From Hymenopus coronatus (lineage: Eukaryota; Arthropoda; Insecta; Mantodea; Hymenopodidae), in assembly GCA_030762935.1 (NCBI GenBank), contig CM060890.1:152802129-152866128 (forward strand): a stretch of DNA of 64,000 nucleotides, written 5' to 3'. The translations under genes were made by a program, and so were the position numbers. The first letter of the stretch is position 1. Every line of letters starts with the position of its first letter. The notes under the pieces are model-generated. The model ran no database searches, was not told where the DNA came from, and saw only the letters and a program-made list of their open reading frames with translations. This document shows positions 40,701-54,500 of this stretch, in pieces.

Positions 40701-43700
40701 CTTAACGTTCTTTAACCTGGTTAGTCATATCGGACGATGAATGAAATTGGTAAAATGATAAATGATCTCAGGGTCCTTGGAGCTTAACGTTCTTTAACCT
40801 GGTTGGTCATATCGGACGATGAATGAAATTGGTGAAATGATACTCAAATGATCTCGGGGTCCATAGAGCATAAAGTTCTTTAACCTGGTTGGTCAAATCG
40901 GACTTAGAATGAAATTGGTAAAATAATAAATGATCTCAGGGTCCATGGAGCTTAAAGTACTTTAACCTGGTTGGTCATATCGGACGAAGAATGAAATTGG
41001 TGAAATGATACTCAAATGATCTCAGGGTCCATGGAGCTTAACGTACTTTAACCTGGTTGGCCATATCGCACGATGAATTAAATTGGTGAAATGATACTCA
41101 AATGAGCTCAGGGTCCATGGAGCGTAACGTTCTTTAACCTGGTTGCTAATATCGGACGACGAATGAAATTGGTGAAATGATACTCAAATGATCTCAGGGT
41201 CCATGGAGCTTAACGTTCTTTAACCTGGTTGGTAATATCGGACGATGAATGAAATTGGTGAAATGATACTCAAATGATCCCAGGGTCCATGGAGCTTAAG
41301 GTTCTTTGACCTGGTTGGCCATATCGCACGATGAATTAAATTGGTGAAATGATACTCAAATGAGCTCAGGGTCCATGGAGCGTAACGTTCTTTAACCTGG
41401 TTGTTAATATCGGACGATGAATGAAATTGGTGAAATGATACTCAAATGATCTCAGGGTCCATGGAGCTTAACGTTCTTTAACCTGGTTGGCCATATCGCA
41501 CGATAAATGAAATTGGTGAAATGATAAATGATCTCAGGGTTCATGGAGCTTAAAGTACTTAAACCTGGGGGGTCATATCGCATGATGAATGAAATTGGTG
41601 AAATAATACTCAAATGATCTCAGGGTCCATGGAGCTTAACGTTCTTTAACCTGGTTGGTAATATCGGACGATGAATGAAATTGGTGAAATGATACTCAAA
41701 TGATCTCAGGGTCCATGGAGCGTAACGTTCTTTAACCTGGTTAGTCATATCGGACGATGAATCAAATTGAAGAAATGCTACTCAAATGATCTCAGGGTCC
41801 ATGGAGCTTAACGTTCTTTAACCTGGTTTGTCATATCGGACGATGAATGAAATTGGTTGAATGATACTCAAATGATCTCAGGGTCCATGGAGCTTAAAGT
41901 ACTTTAACCAAGCTGGCCATATCGCACGATGAATGAAATTGCTGAAATGGTGCTCAAATGATCTCAGGGTCCATGGAGTTTAACGTTCTTTAACCTGGTT
42001 GGTCATATCGGGCGATGAATGAAATTGGTGAAATGATACTCAAATGATCTCAGGGTCCATGGAGCTTAACGTTCTTTAACCTGGGTGGTCATATCGGACG
42101 ATGAATGAAATTGGTAAAATAATTAATGATCTCAGGGTCCATGGAGCTTAACGTTCTTTAACCTGGTTGGTCATATCGGACGATGAATGAAATTATTGAA
42201 ATGATACTCAAATGATCTCAGGGTCCATGGAGCTTAAAGTACTTTAACCTGGTTGGTCATATCGGACGAAGAATTAAATTGGTGAAATGATACTCAAATG
42301 ATCTCAGGGTCCATGGAGCTTAACGTACTTTAACCTGGTTGGCCATATCGCACAGTGAATGAAATTGGTGAAATTACACTCAAATGATCTCAGGGTCCAT
42401 GGAGCTTAAATTACTTTAATCTGGGGGGTCATATCGCACGATGAATGAAATTGGTGAAATGATACTCAAATGACCTCAGGGTCCATTGAGCTTAAAATTC
42501 TTTAACCTGGTTGGTCACATCGGACGATGAATGAAATTGGTGAAATGTTACTCAAATGATCTCAGGGTCCTTGGAGCGTAACGTTCTTTAACCTGGTTAG
42601 TCATATCGGACGATGAATGAAATTGAAGAAATGATACTCAAATGATCTCAGGGTCCATGGAGCTTAATGTTCTTTAACCTGGTTGGTCATATCGGACGAT
42701 GAATGAAATTGGTAAAATAATAAATGATCTCAGGGTCCATGGAGCTTAAAGTACTTTAACCTGGTTGGTCATATCGGACGAAGAATGAAATTGGTGAAAT
42801 GATACTCAAATGATCTCAGGATCCATGGAGCTTAACGTACATTAACCTGGTTGGCCATATCGCACGATGAATGAAATTGGTGAAATTACACTCAAATGAT
42901 CTCAGGGTCCATGGAGCTTTAACGTTCTTTAACCTGGTTGGTAATATCGGACGATGAATGAAATTGGTGAAATGATACTCAAATGATCTCGGGGTCCATA
43001 GAGCTTAAAGTTCTTTAACCTGGTTGGTCAAATCGGACGATGAATGAAATTGGTGAATTGATGCTCAAATGATCTCAGAGTCCATGGAGCTTAACGTACT
43101 TTTACCTGGTTGGTCATATCGGACGATGAATGAAATTGGTGAAATGATGCCCTAATGATCTCAGGGTCCATGGAGCTTAAAGTACTTTAACCTGGTTGGT
43201 CATATCGGACGATGAATGAAATTGGTTGAATGATACTCAAATGATCTCAGGGTCCATGGAGCTTAACGTACTTTAACCTGGTTGGTCATATCGGACGATG
43301 AATGAAATTGGTAAAATAATAAATGATCTCAGGTTCCATGGAGCTTAACGTTCTTTACCTGGTTGGTCATATCGGACGATGAATGAAATTGGTTGAATGA
43401 TACTCAAATGATCTCAGGGTCCATGGAGCTTAAAGTACTTTAACCAAGCTGGCCATATCGCACGATGAATGAAATTGCTGAAATGGTGCTCAAATGATCT
43501 CGGGGTCCATGGAGTTTAACGTTCTTTAACCTGGTTGGTCATATCGGGCGATGAATGTAATTGGTGAAATGATGCTCAAATGATCTCAGGGTCCATGGAG
43601 CTTAAAGTACTTTAACTTGGATGGTCATATCGGACGATGAATGAAATTGGTGAAATGATACTCAAATGATCTCAGGGACAATGGAGCTTAAAGTACTTTA

Positions 43701-45089
43701 ACCAAGTTGGCAATATCGCACGATGAATGAAATTGCTGAAATGGTGCTCAAATGATCTGAGGGTCCATGGAGTTTAACGTTCTTTAACCTGGTTGGTCAT
43801 ATCGGACGATGAATGAAATTGGTGAAATGATACTCAAATGATCTCAGGGTCCATTGAGCTTAAAGTACTTTAACCTGGTTGGTCAAATCGGACGATGAAT
43901 GAAATTGGTGAAATGATGCCCTAATGATCTCAGGGTCCATGTAGCTTAAAGTACTTTAACCTGGTTGGTCATATCGGACGAAGAATGAAATTGGTGAAAT
44001 GATACTCAAATGATCTCAGGGTCCATGGAGCTTAACGTTCTTTAACCTGGTTGGTCATATCGGACGATGAGTGAAATTGGTGAAATGCTGCTAAAATGAT
44101 ATCAGGGTCCATGGAGCTTAACGTTCTAAAACCAGGTTGGTCATATCGGACGATGAATGAAATTGGTGGAATGATACTCAAATGATCTCAGGGTCCTTTG
44201 AGCTTAAAGTACTTTAACCTGGTTGGTCAAATCGGACGATGAATGAAATTGGTGAAATGATGCCCTAATGATCTCAGGGCCCATGGAGCTTAAAGTACTT
44301 TAACCTGGTTGGTCATATCGGACGAAGAATGAAATTGGTAAAATGATACTCAAATGATCTCAGGGTCAATGGAGGTTAACGTTCTTTAACCTGGTTGGCC
44401 ATATCGCACGATGAATGAAATTGGTGAAATTATACTCAAATGATCTCAGGGTTCATGGAGCTTAACGTTCTTTAACCTGGTTGGTCATATCGGACGATGA
44501 ATGAAATTGGTGAAATGTTACTCAAATGGTCTCAGGGTCCATGGAGCTTAACGTTCTTTAACCTGGTTGGTAATATCGGACGATGAATGAAATTGGTGAA
44601 ATGATACTCAAATGATCTCAGGGTCCATGGAGCTTAACGTTCTTTAACCTGATTGGTCATATCGGACGATGAATGAAATTGGTAAAATAATAAATGATCT
44701 CAGGGTCCATGGAGCTTAACGTTCTTTAACCAGGTTGGTCATATCGGACGATGAATGAAATTGGTGAAATGATACTCAAACGATCTAGGGGTCCATAGAG
44801 CTTAAAGTACTTTAACCTGGTTGGTCAAATCGGACGATGAATGAAATTGGTGAAATGTTGCTCAAATGATCTCAGGGTCCATGGAGCTTAACGTACTTTA
44901 ACCTGGTTGGTCATATCGGCAGATGAATGAAATTGGTGAAATGATGCCCTAATGATCTCCGGGTCCATGGAGCTTAAAGTACTTTAACCTGGTTGCTCAT
45001 ATCGGACGATGAATGAAATTGGTGAAATGTTACTCAAATGATCTCAGGGTCCATGGAGCTTAACGTTCTTTAACCTGGTTGGTAATATC

Positions 45090-45112
45090 GGACGATGAAT
45101 GAAATTGGTGAA
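45090..45112. other. Out-of-register junction, entry into a displaced S1 segment
   Basis: Up to ggtaatatcgg at 45081 the sequence matches 35948 (offset 9133). Where the ctcaggttcc monomer should follow, the sequence reads aattgatgctc and matches 33751 (offset 11359). The seam lies in the shared stretch acgatgaatgaaattgg. Relative to unit C, 595 bp (seven monomers) are missing between these points. Confidence 0.78.
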
Positions 45113-46682
45113 TTGATGCTCAAATGATCTCAGGGTCCATGGAGCTTAACGTACTTTTACCTGGTTGGTCATATCGGACGATGAATGAAATTGGTGAAAT
45201 GATGCCCTAATGATCTCAGGGTCCATGGAGCTTAAAGTACTTTAACCTGGTTGGTCATATCGGACGATGAATGAAATTGGTGAAATGATACTCAAATGAT
45301 CTCAGGGTCCATGGAGCTTAACGTTCTTTAACCTAGCTGGCCATATCGCACGAAGAATGAAATTGGTGAAATTATACTCAAATGATCTCAGGGTCCATGG
45401 AGCTTAACGTTTTTTAACCTGGTTGGTCATATCGGACGATGAATGAAATTGGTTGAATGATACTCAAATGATCTCAGGGTCCATGGAGCTTAACGTACTT
45501 TAACCTGGTTGGTCATATCGGACGATGAATGAAATTGGTAAAATAATAAATGATCTCAGGTTCCATGGAGCTTAACGTTCTTTACCTGGTTGGTCATATC
45601 GGACGATGAATGAAATTGGTTGAATGATACTCAAATGATCTCAGGGTCCATGGAGCTTAAAGTACTTTAGCCAAGCTGGCCATATCGCACGATGAATGAA
45701 ATTGCTGAAATGGTGCTCAAATGATCTCGGGGTCCATGGAGTTTAACGTTCTTTAACCTGGTTGGTCATATCGGGCGATGAATGTAATTGGTGAAATATG
45801 CTCAAATGATCTCAGGGTCCATGGAGCTTAAAGTACTTTAACTTGGATGGTCATATCGGACGATGAATGAAATTGGTGAAATGATACTCAAATGATCTCA
45901 GGGACAATGGAGCTTAAAGTACTTTAACCAAGTTGGCAATATCGCACGATGAATGAAATTGCTGAAATGGTGCTCAAATGATCTGAGGGTCCATGGAGTT
46001 TAACGTTCTTTAACCTGGTTGGACATATCGGACGATGAATGAAATTGGTGAAATGATACTCAAATGATCTCATGGTCCATTGAGCTTAAAGTACTTTAAC
46101 CTGGTTGGTCAAATCGGACGATGAATGAAATTGGTGAAATGATGCCCTAATGATCTCAGGGTCCATGTAGCTTAAAGTACTTTAACCTGGTTGGTCATAT
46201 CGGACGAAGAATGAAATTGGTGAAATGATACTCAAATGATCTCAGGGTCCATGGAGCTTAACGTTCTTTAACCTGGTTGGTCATATCGGACGATGAGTGA
46301 AATTGGTGAAATGCTGCTAAAATGATATCAGGGTCCATGGAGCTTAACGTTCTAAAACCAGGTTGGTCATATCGGACGATGAATGAAATTGGTGGAATGA
46401 TACTCAAATGATCTCAGGGTCCTTTGAGCTTAAAGTACTTTAACCTGGTTGGTCAAATCGGACGATGAATGAAATTGGTGAAATGATGCCCTAATGATCT
46501 CAGGGTCCATGGAGCTTAAAGTACTTTAACCTGGTTGGTCATATCGGACGAAGAATGAAATTGGTAAAATGATACTCAAATGATCTCAGGGTCAATGGAG
46601 GTTAACGTTCTTTAACCTGGTTGGCCATATCGCACGATGAATGAAATTGGTGAAATTATACTCAAATGATCTCAGGGTTCAT

Positions 46683-46727
46683 GGAGCTTAACGTTCTTTA
46701 ACCTGGTTGGTCATATCGGACGATGAA
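46683..46727. other. Out-of-register junction, exit from the displaced segment
   Basis: Left of the seam the sequence matches 35324-35368 (offset 11359, with cagggttcatgg). Right of it, aataaaattgg followed by ctcaaacgatctcgggg matches 37841 (offset 8885). The seam is hidden in a monomer stretch common to both parents. Confidence 0.78.
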
Positions 46728-48501
46728 TAAAATTGGTGAAATGATACTCAAACGATCTCGGGGTCCATAGAGCTTAAAGTACTTTAACCTGGTTGGTCAA
46801 ATCGGACGATGAATGAAATTGGTGAAATGATGCTCAAATGATCTCAGGGTCCATGGAGCTTAACGTACTTTAACCTGGTTGGTCATATCGGAAGATGAAT
46901 GAAATTGGTGAAATGATGCCCTAATGATCTCAGGGTCCATGGAGCTTAAAGTACTTTAACCAGGTTGGTCATATCGGACGATGAATGAAATTGGTGAAAT
47001 GTTACTCAAATGATCTCAGGGTCCATGGAGCTTAACGTTCTTCAAACTGGTTGGTATTATCGGACGATGAATGAAATTGGTGAAATGATACTCAAATGAT
47101 CTCAGGGTCCATGGAGCTTAACGTTCTTTAACCTGGTTTGTCATATCGGACTTAGAATGAAATTGGTAAAATAATAAATGATATCAGGGTCCATGAAGCT
47201 TAAAGTACTTTAACCTGGTTGGTCATATCGGACGAAGAATGAAATTGGTGAAATGATACTCAAATGATCTCAGGGTCCACGGAGCTTAACGTACTTTAAC
47301 CTGGTTGGCCATATCGCACGATGAATGAAATTGGTGAAATTACACTCAAATGATCTCAGGGTCCATGGAGCTTAACGTTCTTTAACCTGGTTGGTAATAT
47401 CGGACGATGAATGAAATTGGTGAAATGATACTCATATGATCCCAGGGTCCATGGAGCTTAAAGTACTTTAACCTGGTTGGTCATATCGGACGATGAATGA
47501 AATTGGTGAAATGATACTCAAATGATCTCAGGGTCCATGGAGCTTAACGTTCTTTGACCTGGTTGGCCATATCGCACGATGTATTAAATTGGTGAAATGA
47601 TACTCAAATGATCTCAGGGTCCATGGAGTGTAACGTTCTTTAACCTGGTTGCTAATATCGGACGATGAATGAAATTGGTGAAATGATACTCAAATGATCT
47701 CAGGGTCCATGGAGCTTAACGTTCTTTAACCTGGTTGGCCATATCGCACGATAAATGAAATTGGTGAAATGATAAATGATCTCAGGGTTCATGGAGCTTA
47801 AAGTACTTAAACCTGGGGGGTCATATCGCATGATGAATGAAATTGGTGAAATAATACTCAAATGATCTCAGGGTCCATGGAGTTTAACGTTCTTTTACCT
47901 GGTTGGCCATATCGCACGATGAATGAAATTGGTGAAATGATAAATGATCTCAGGGTCCATGGAGCTTAAAGTACTTTAACCTGGGGGGTCATATCGCACG
48001 ATGAATGAAATTGGTGAAATGATACTCAAATGACCTCAGGGTCAATTGAGCTTAACGTTCTTTAACCTGGTTGGTCAAATCGGACGATGAATGAAATTGG
48101 TGAATTGATGCTCAAATGATCTCAGGGTCCATGGAGCTTAACGTACTTTTACCTGGTTGGTCATATCGGACGATGAATGAAATTGGTGAAATGATGCCCT
48201 AATGATCTCAGGGTCCATGGAGCTTAAAGTACTTTAACCTGGTTGGTCATATCGGACGATGAATATAATTGGTGAAATGATACTCAAATGATCTCAGGGT
48301 CCATGGAGCTTAACGTTCTTTAACCTGGTTGGTCATATCGGACGATGAATGAAATTGGTTGAATGATACTCAAATGATCTCAGGGTCCATGGAGCTTAAA
48401 GTACTTTAACCAAGCTGGCCATATCGCACGATGAATGAAATTGCTGAAATGGTGCTCAAATGATCTCAGGGTCCATGGAGTTTAACGTTCTTTAACCTTT
48501 T

Positions 48502-51500
48502 GGTCATATCGGGCGATGAATGAAATTGGTGAAATGATACTAAAATGATCTCAGGGTCCATTGAGCTTAACGTTCTTTAACCTGGTTGGTCATATCGGAC
48601 GATGAATGAAATTGGTAAAATAATAAATGATCTCAGGGTCCATGGAGCTTAACGTTCTTTAACCTTGTTGGTCATATCGGACGAAGAATGAAATTGGTGA
48701 AATGATACTCAAATGATCTCAGGGTCCATGGAGCTTAACGTACTTTAACCTGGTTGGCCATATCGCACGATGAATGAAATTGGTGAAATTACACTCAAAT
48801 GATCTCAGGGTCCATGGAGCTTAACGTTCTTTAACCTGGTTGGTCATATCGGACGTTGAATGAAATTGGTAAAATGATACTCAAATGATCTCAGGGTCCA
48901 TGGAGCTTAACGTTATTTGACCTGGATGGCCATATCGCACGATGAATTAAATTGGTGAAATGATACTCAAATGATCTCAGGGTCCATGGAGCTTAACGTT
49001 CTTTAACCTGGTTGGTCATATCGCACGATAAATGAAATTGGTGAAATGATAAATGATCTCAGGGTCCATGGAGCTTAAAGTACTTTAACCTGGGGGGTCA
49101 TATCGCATGATGAATGAAATTGGTGAAATAATACTCAAATGATCTCAGGGACCATGGACCTTAACGTTCTTTAACCCGGTTGGTAATATCGGACGATGAA
49201 TGAAATTGGTGAAATGATACTCCAATGATCTCAGGGTCCATGGAGCTTAACGTTCTTTTACCTGGTTGGGCATATCGCACGATGAATGAAATTGGTGAAA
49301 TGATAAATGATCTCAGGGTCCATGGAGCTTAAAGTACTTTAACCTGGGGGGTCATATCGCACGATGAATGAAATTGGTGAAATGATACTCAAATGACCTC
49401 AGGGTCCATTGAGCTTAACGTTCTTTAACCTGGTTGGTCACATCGGACGATGAATGAAATTGGTGAAATGTTACTCAAATGATCTCAGGGTCCATGTAGG
49501 GTAACGTTCTTTAACCTGGTTAGTCATATCGGACGATGAATGAAATTGAAGAAATGCTACTCAAATGAACTCACGGTCCATGGAGCTTAACGTTCTTTAA
49601 CCTGGTTAGTCATATCGGACGATGAATGAAATTGGTAAAATGATAAATGATCTCAGGGTCCTTGGAGCTTAACGTTCTTTAACCTGGTTGGTCATATCGG
49701 ACGATGAATGAAATTGGTGAAATGATACTCAAATGATCTCGGGGTCCATAGAGCATAAAGTTCTTTAACCTGGTTGGTCAAATCGGACTTAGAATGAAAT
49801 TGGTAAAATAATAAATGATCTCAGGGTCCATGGAGCTTAAAGTACTTTAACCTGGTTGGTCATATCGGACGAAGAATGAAATTGGTGAAATGATACTCAA
49901 ATGATCTCAGGGTCCATGGAGCTTAACGTACTTTAACCTGGTTGGCCATATCGCACGATGAATTAAATTGGTGAAATGATACTCAAATGAGCTCAGGGTC
50001 CATGGAGCGTAACGTTCTTTAACCTGGTTGCTAATATCGGACGACGAATGAAATTGGTGAAATGATACTCAAATGATCTCAGGGTCCATGGAGCTTAACG
50101 TTCTTTAACCTGGTTGGTAATATCGGACGATGAATGAAATTGGTGAAATGATACTCAAATGATCCCAGGGTCCATGGAGCTTAACGTTCTTTGACCTGGT
50201 TGGCCATATCGCACGATGAATTAAATTGGTGAAATGATACTCAAATGAGCTCAGGGTCCATGGAGCGTAACGTTCTTTAACCTGGTTGTTAATATCGGAC
50301 GATGAATGAAATTGGTGAAATGATACTCAAATGATCTCAGGGTCCATGGAGCTTAACGTTCTTTAACCTGGTTGGCCATATCGCACGATAAATGAAATTG
50401 GTGAAATGATAAATGATCTCAGGGTTCATGGAGCTTAAAGTACTTAAACCTGGGGGGTCATATCGCATGATGAATGAAATTGGTGAAATAATACTCAAAT
50501 GATCTCAGGGTCCATGGAGCTTAACGTTCTTTAACCTGGTTGGTAATATCGGACGATGAATGAAATTGGTGAAATGATACTCAAATGATCTCAGGGTCCA
50601 TGGAGCGTAACGTTCTTTAACCTGGTTAGTCATATCGGACGATGAATCAAATTGAAGAAATGCTACTCAAATGATCTCAGGGTCCATGGAGCTTAACGTT
50701 CTTTAACCTGGTTTGTCATATCGGACGATGAATGAAATTGGTTGAATGATACTCAAATGATCTCAGGGTCCATGGAGCTTAAAGTACTTTAACCAAGCTG
50801 GCCATATCGCACGATGAATGAAATTGCTGAAATGGTGCTCAAATGATCTCAGGGTCCATGGAGTTTAACGTTCTTTAACCTGGTTGGTCATATCGGGCGA
50901 TGAATGAAATTGGTGAAATGATACTCAAATGATCTCAGGGTCCATGGAGCTTAACGTTCTTTAACCTGGGTGGTCATATCGGACGATGAATGAAATTGGT
51001 AAAATAATTAATGATCTCAGGGTCCATGGAGCTTAACGTTCTTTAACCTGGTTGGTCATATCGGACGATGAATGAAATTATTGAAATGATACTCAAATGA
51101 TCTCAGGGTCCATGGAGCTTAAAGTACTTTAACCTGGTTGGTCATATCGGACGAAGAATTAAATTGGTGAAATGATACTCAAATGATCTCAGGGTCCATG
51201 GAGCTTAACGTACTTTAACCTGGTTGGCCATATCGCACAGTGAATGAAATTGGTGAAATTACACTCAAATGATCTCAGGGTCCATGGAGCTTAAATTACT
51301 TTAATCTGGGGGGTCATATCGCACGATGAATGAAATTGGTGAAATGATACTCAAATGACCTCAGGGTCCATTGAGCTTAAAATTCTTTAACCTGGTTGGT
51401 CACATCGGACGATGAATGAAATTGGTGAAATGTTACTCAAATGATCTCAGGGTCCTTGGAGCGTAACGTTCTTTAACCTGGTTAGTCATATCGGACGATG

Positions 51501-54500
51501 AATGAAATTGAAGAAATGATACTCAAATGATCTCAGGGTCCATGGAGCTTAATGTTCTTTAACCTGGTTGGTCATATCGGACGATGAATGAAATTGGTAA
51601 AATAATAAATGATCTCAGGGTCCATGGAGCTTAAAGTACTTTAACCTGGTTGGTCATATCGGACGAAGAATGAAATTGGTGAAATGATACTCAAATGATC
51701 TCAGGATCCATGGAGCTTAACGTACATTAACCTGGTTGGCCATATCGCACGATGAATGAAATTGGTGAAATTACACTCAAATGATCTCAGGGTCCATGGA
51801 GCTTTAACGTTCTTTAACCTGGTTGGTAATATCGGACGATGAATGAAATTGGTGAAATGATACTCAAATGATCTCGGGGTCCATAGAGCTTAAAGTTCTT
51901 TAACCTGGTTGGTCAAATCGGACGATGAATGAAATTGGTGAATTGATGCTCAAATGATCTCAGAGTCCATGGAGCTTAACGTACTTTTACCTGGTTGGTC
52001 ATATCGGACGATGAATGAAATTGGTGAAATGATGCCCTAATGATCTCAGGGTCCATGGAGCTTAAAGTACTTTAACCTGGTTGGTCATATCGGACGATGA
52101 ATGAAATTGGTTGAATGATACTCAAATGATCTCAGGGTCCATGGAGCTTAACGTACTTTAACCTGGTTGGTCATATCGGACGATGAATGAAATTGGTAAA
52201 ATAATAAATGATCTCAGGTTCCATGGAGCTTAACGTTCTTTACCTGGTTGGTCATATCGGACGATGAATGAAATTGGTTGAATGATACTCAAATGATCTC
52301 AGGGTCCATGGAGCTTAAAGTACTTTAACCAAGCTGGCCATATCGCACGATGAATGAAATTGCTGAAATGGTGCTCAAATGATCTCGGGGTCCATGGAGT
52401 TTAACGTTCTTTAACCTGGTTGGTCATATCGGGCGATGAATGTAATTGGTGAAATGATGCTCAAATGATCTCAGGGTCCATGGAGCTTAAAGTACTTTAA
52501 CTTGGATGGTCATATCGGACGATGAATGAAATTGGTGAAATGATACTCAAATGATCTCAGGGACAATGGAGCTTAAAGTACTTTAACCAAGTTGGCAATA
52601 TCGCACGATGAATGAAATTGCTGAAATGGTGCTCAAATGATCTGAGGGTCCATGGAGTTTAACGTTCTTTAACCTGGTTGGTCATATCGGACGATGAATG
52701 AAATTGGTGAAATGATACTCAAATGATCTCAGGGTCCATTGAGCTTAAAGTACTTTAACCTGGTTGGTCAAATCGGACGATGAATGAAATTGGTGAAATG
52801 ATGCCCTAATGATCTCAGGGTCCATGTAGCTTAAAGTACTTTAACCTGGTTGGTCATATCGGACGAAGAATGAAATTGGTGAAATGATACTCAAATGATC
52901 TCAGGGTCCATGGAGCTTAACGTTCTTTAACCTGGTTGGTCATATCGGACGATGAGTGAAATTGGTGAAATGCTGCTAAAATGATATCAGGGTCCATGGA
53001 GCTTAACGTTCTAAAACCAGGTTGGTCATATCGGACGATGAATGAAATTGGTGGAATGATACTCAAATGATCTCAGGGTCCTTTGAGCTTAAAGTACTTT
53101 AACCTGGTTGGTCAAATCGGACGATGAATGAAATTGGTGAAATGATGCCCTAATGATCTCAGGGCCCATGGAGCTTAAAGTACTTTAACCTGGTTGGTCA
53201 TATCGGACGAAGAATGAAATTGGTAAAATGATACTCAAATGATCTCAGGGTCAATGGAGGTTAACGTTCTTTAACCTGGTTGGCCATATCGCACGATGAA
53301 TGAAATTGGTGAAATTATACTCAAATGATCTCAGGGTTCATGGAGCTTAACGTTCTTTAACCTGGTTGGTCATATCGGACGATGAATGAAATTGGTGAAA
53401 TGTTACTCAAATGGTCTCAGGGTCCATGGAGCTTAACGTTCTTTAACCTGGTTGGTAATATCGGACGATGAATGAAATTGGTGAAATGATACTCAAATGA
53501 TCTCAGGGTCCATGGAGCTTAACGTTCTTTAACCTGATTGGTCATATCGGACGATGAATGAAATTGGTAAAATAATAAATGATCTCAGGGTCCATGGAGC
53601 TTAACGTTCTTTAACCAGGTTGGTCATATCGGACGATGAATGAAATTGGTGAAATGATACTCAAACGATCTAGGGGTCCATAGAGCTTAAAGTACTTTAA
53701 CCTGGTTGGTCAAATCGGACGATGAATGAAATTGGTGAAATGTTGCTCAAATGATCTCAGGGTCCATGGAGCTTAACGTACTTTAACCTGGTTGGTCATA
53801 TCGGCAGATGAATGAAATTGGTGAAATGATGCCCTAATGATCTCCGGGTCCATGGAGCTTAAAGTACTTTAACCTGGTTGCTCATATCGGACGATGAATG
53901 AAATTGGTGAAATGTTACTCAAATGATCTCAGGGTCCATGGAGCTTAACGTTCTTTAACCTGGTTGGTAATATCGGACGATGAATGAAATTGGTGAAATG
54001 ATACTCAAATGATCTCAGGTTCCATGGAGCTAAACGTTCTTTTACCTGGTTGGTCATATCGGACGATGAATGAAATTGGTGAAATGATAAATGATCTCAG
54101 GGTCCATGGAGCTTAAATTACTTTAATCTGGGGGGTCATATCGCACGATGAATGAAATTGGTGAAATGATACTCAAATGACCTCAGGGTCCATTGAGCTT
54201 AAAATTCTTTAACCTGGTTGGTCACATCGGACGATGAATGAAATTGGTGAAATGTTACTCAAATGATCTCAGGGTCCTTGGAGCGTAACGTTCTTTAACC
54301 TGGTTAGTCATATCGGACGATGAATGAAATTGAAGAAATGCTACTCAAATGATCTCAGGGTCCATGGAGCTTAATGTTCTTTAACCTGGTTGGTCATATC
54401 GGACGATGAATGAAATTGGTAAAATGATAAATGATCTCAGGGTCCTTGGAGCTTTAACGTTCTTTAACCTGGTTGGTAATATCGGACGATGAATGAAATT

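Larger units (their letters stand above)
39617..48501. repeat. Block 3 HOR unit B (8885 bp, chimeric)
   Basis: From 39617 to about 45085 the unit follows the expected order. Between about 45111 and 46720 it carries a second S1-type segment that matches 33751-35360 at offset 11359, including the private gaaatatgctc deletion and catggtccattgagc. At about 46.70 kb it returns to the standard register (aataaaattgg 37841 to 46726, offset 8885). The six-G head of S2 and the ggactataaat monomer are missing as a result. The unit is therefore a product of out-of-register exchange. Confidence 0.82.
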
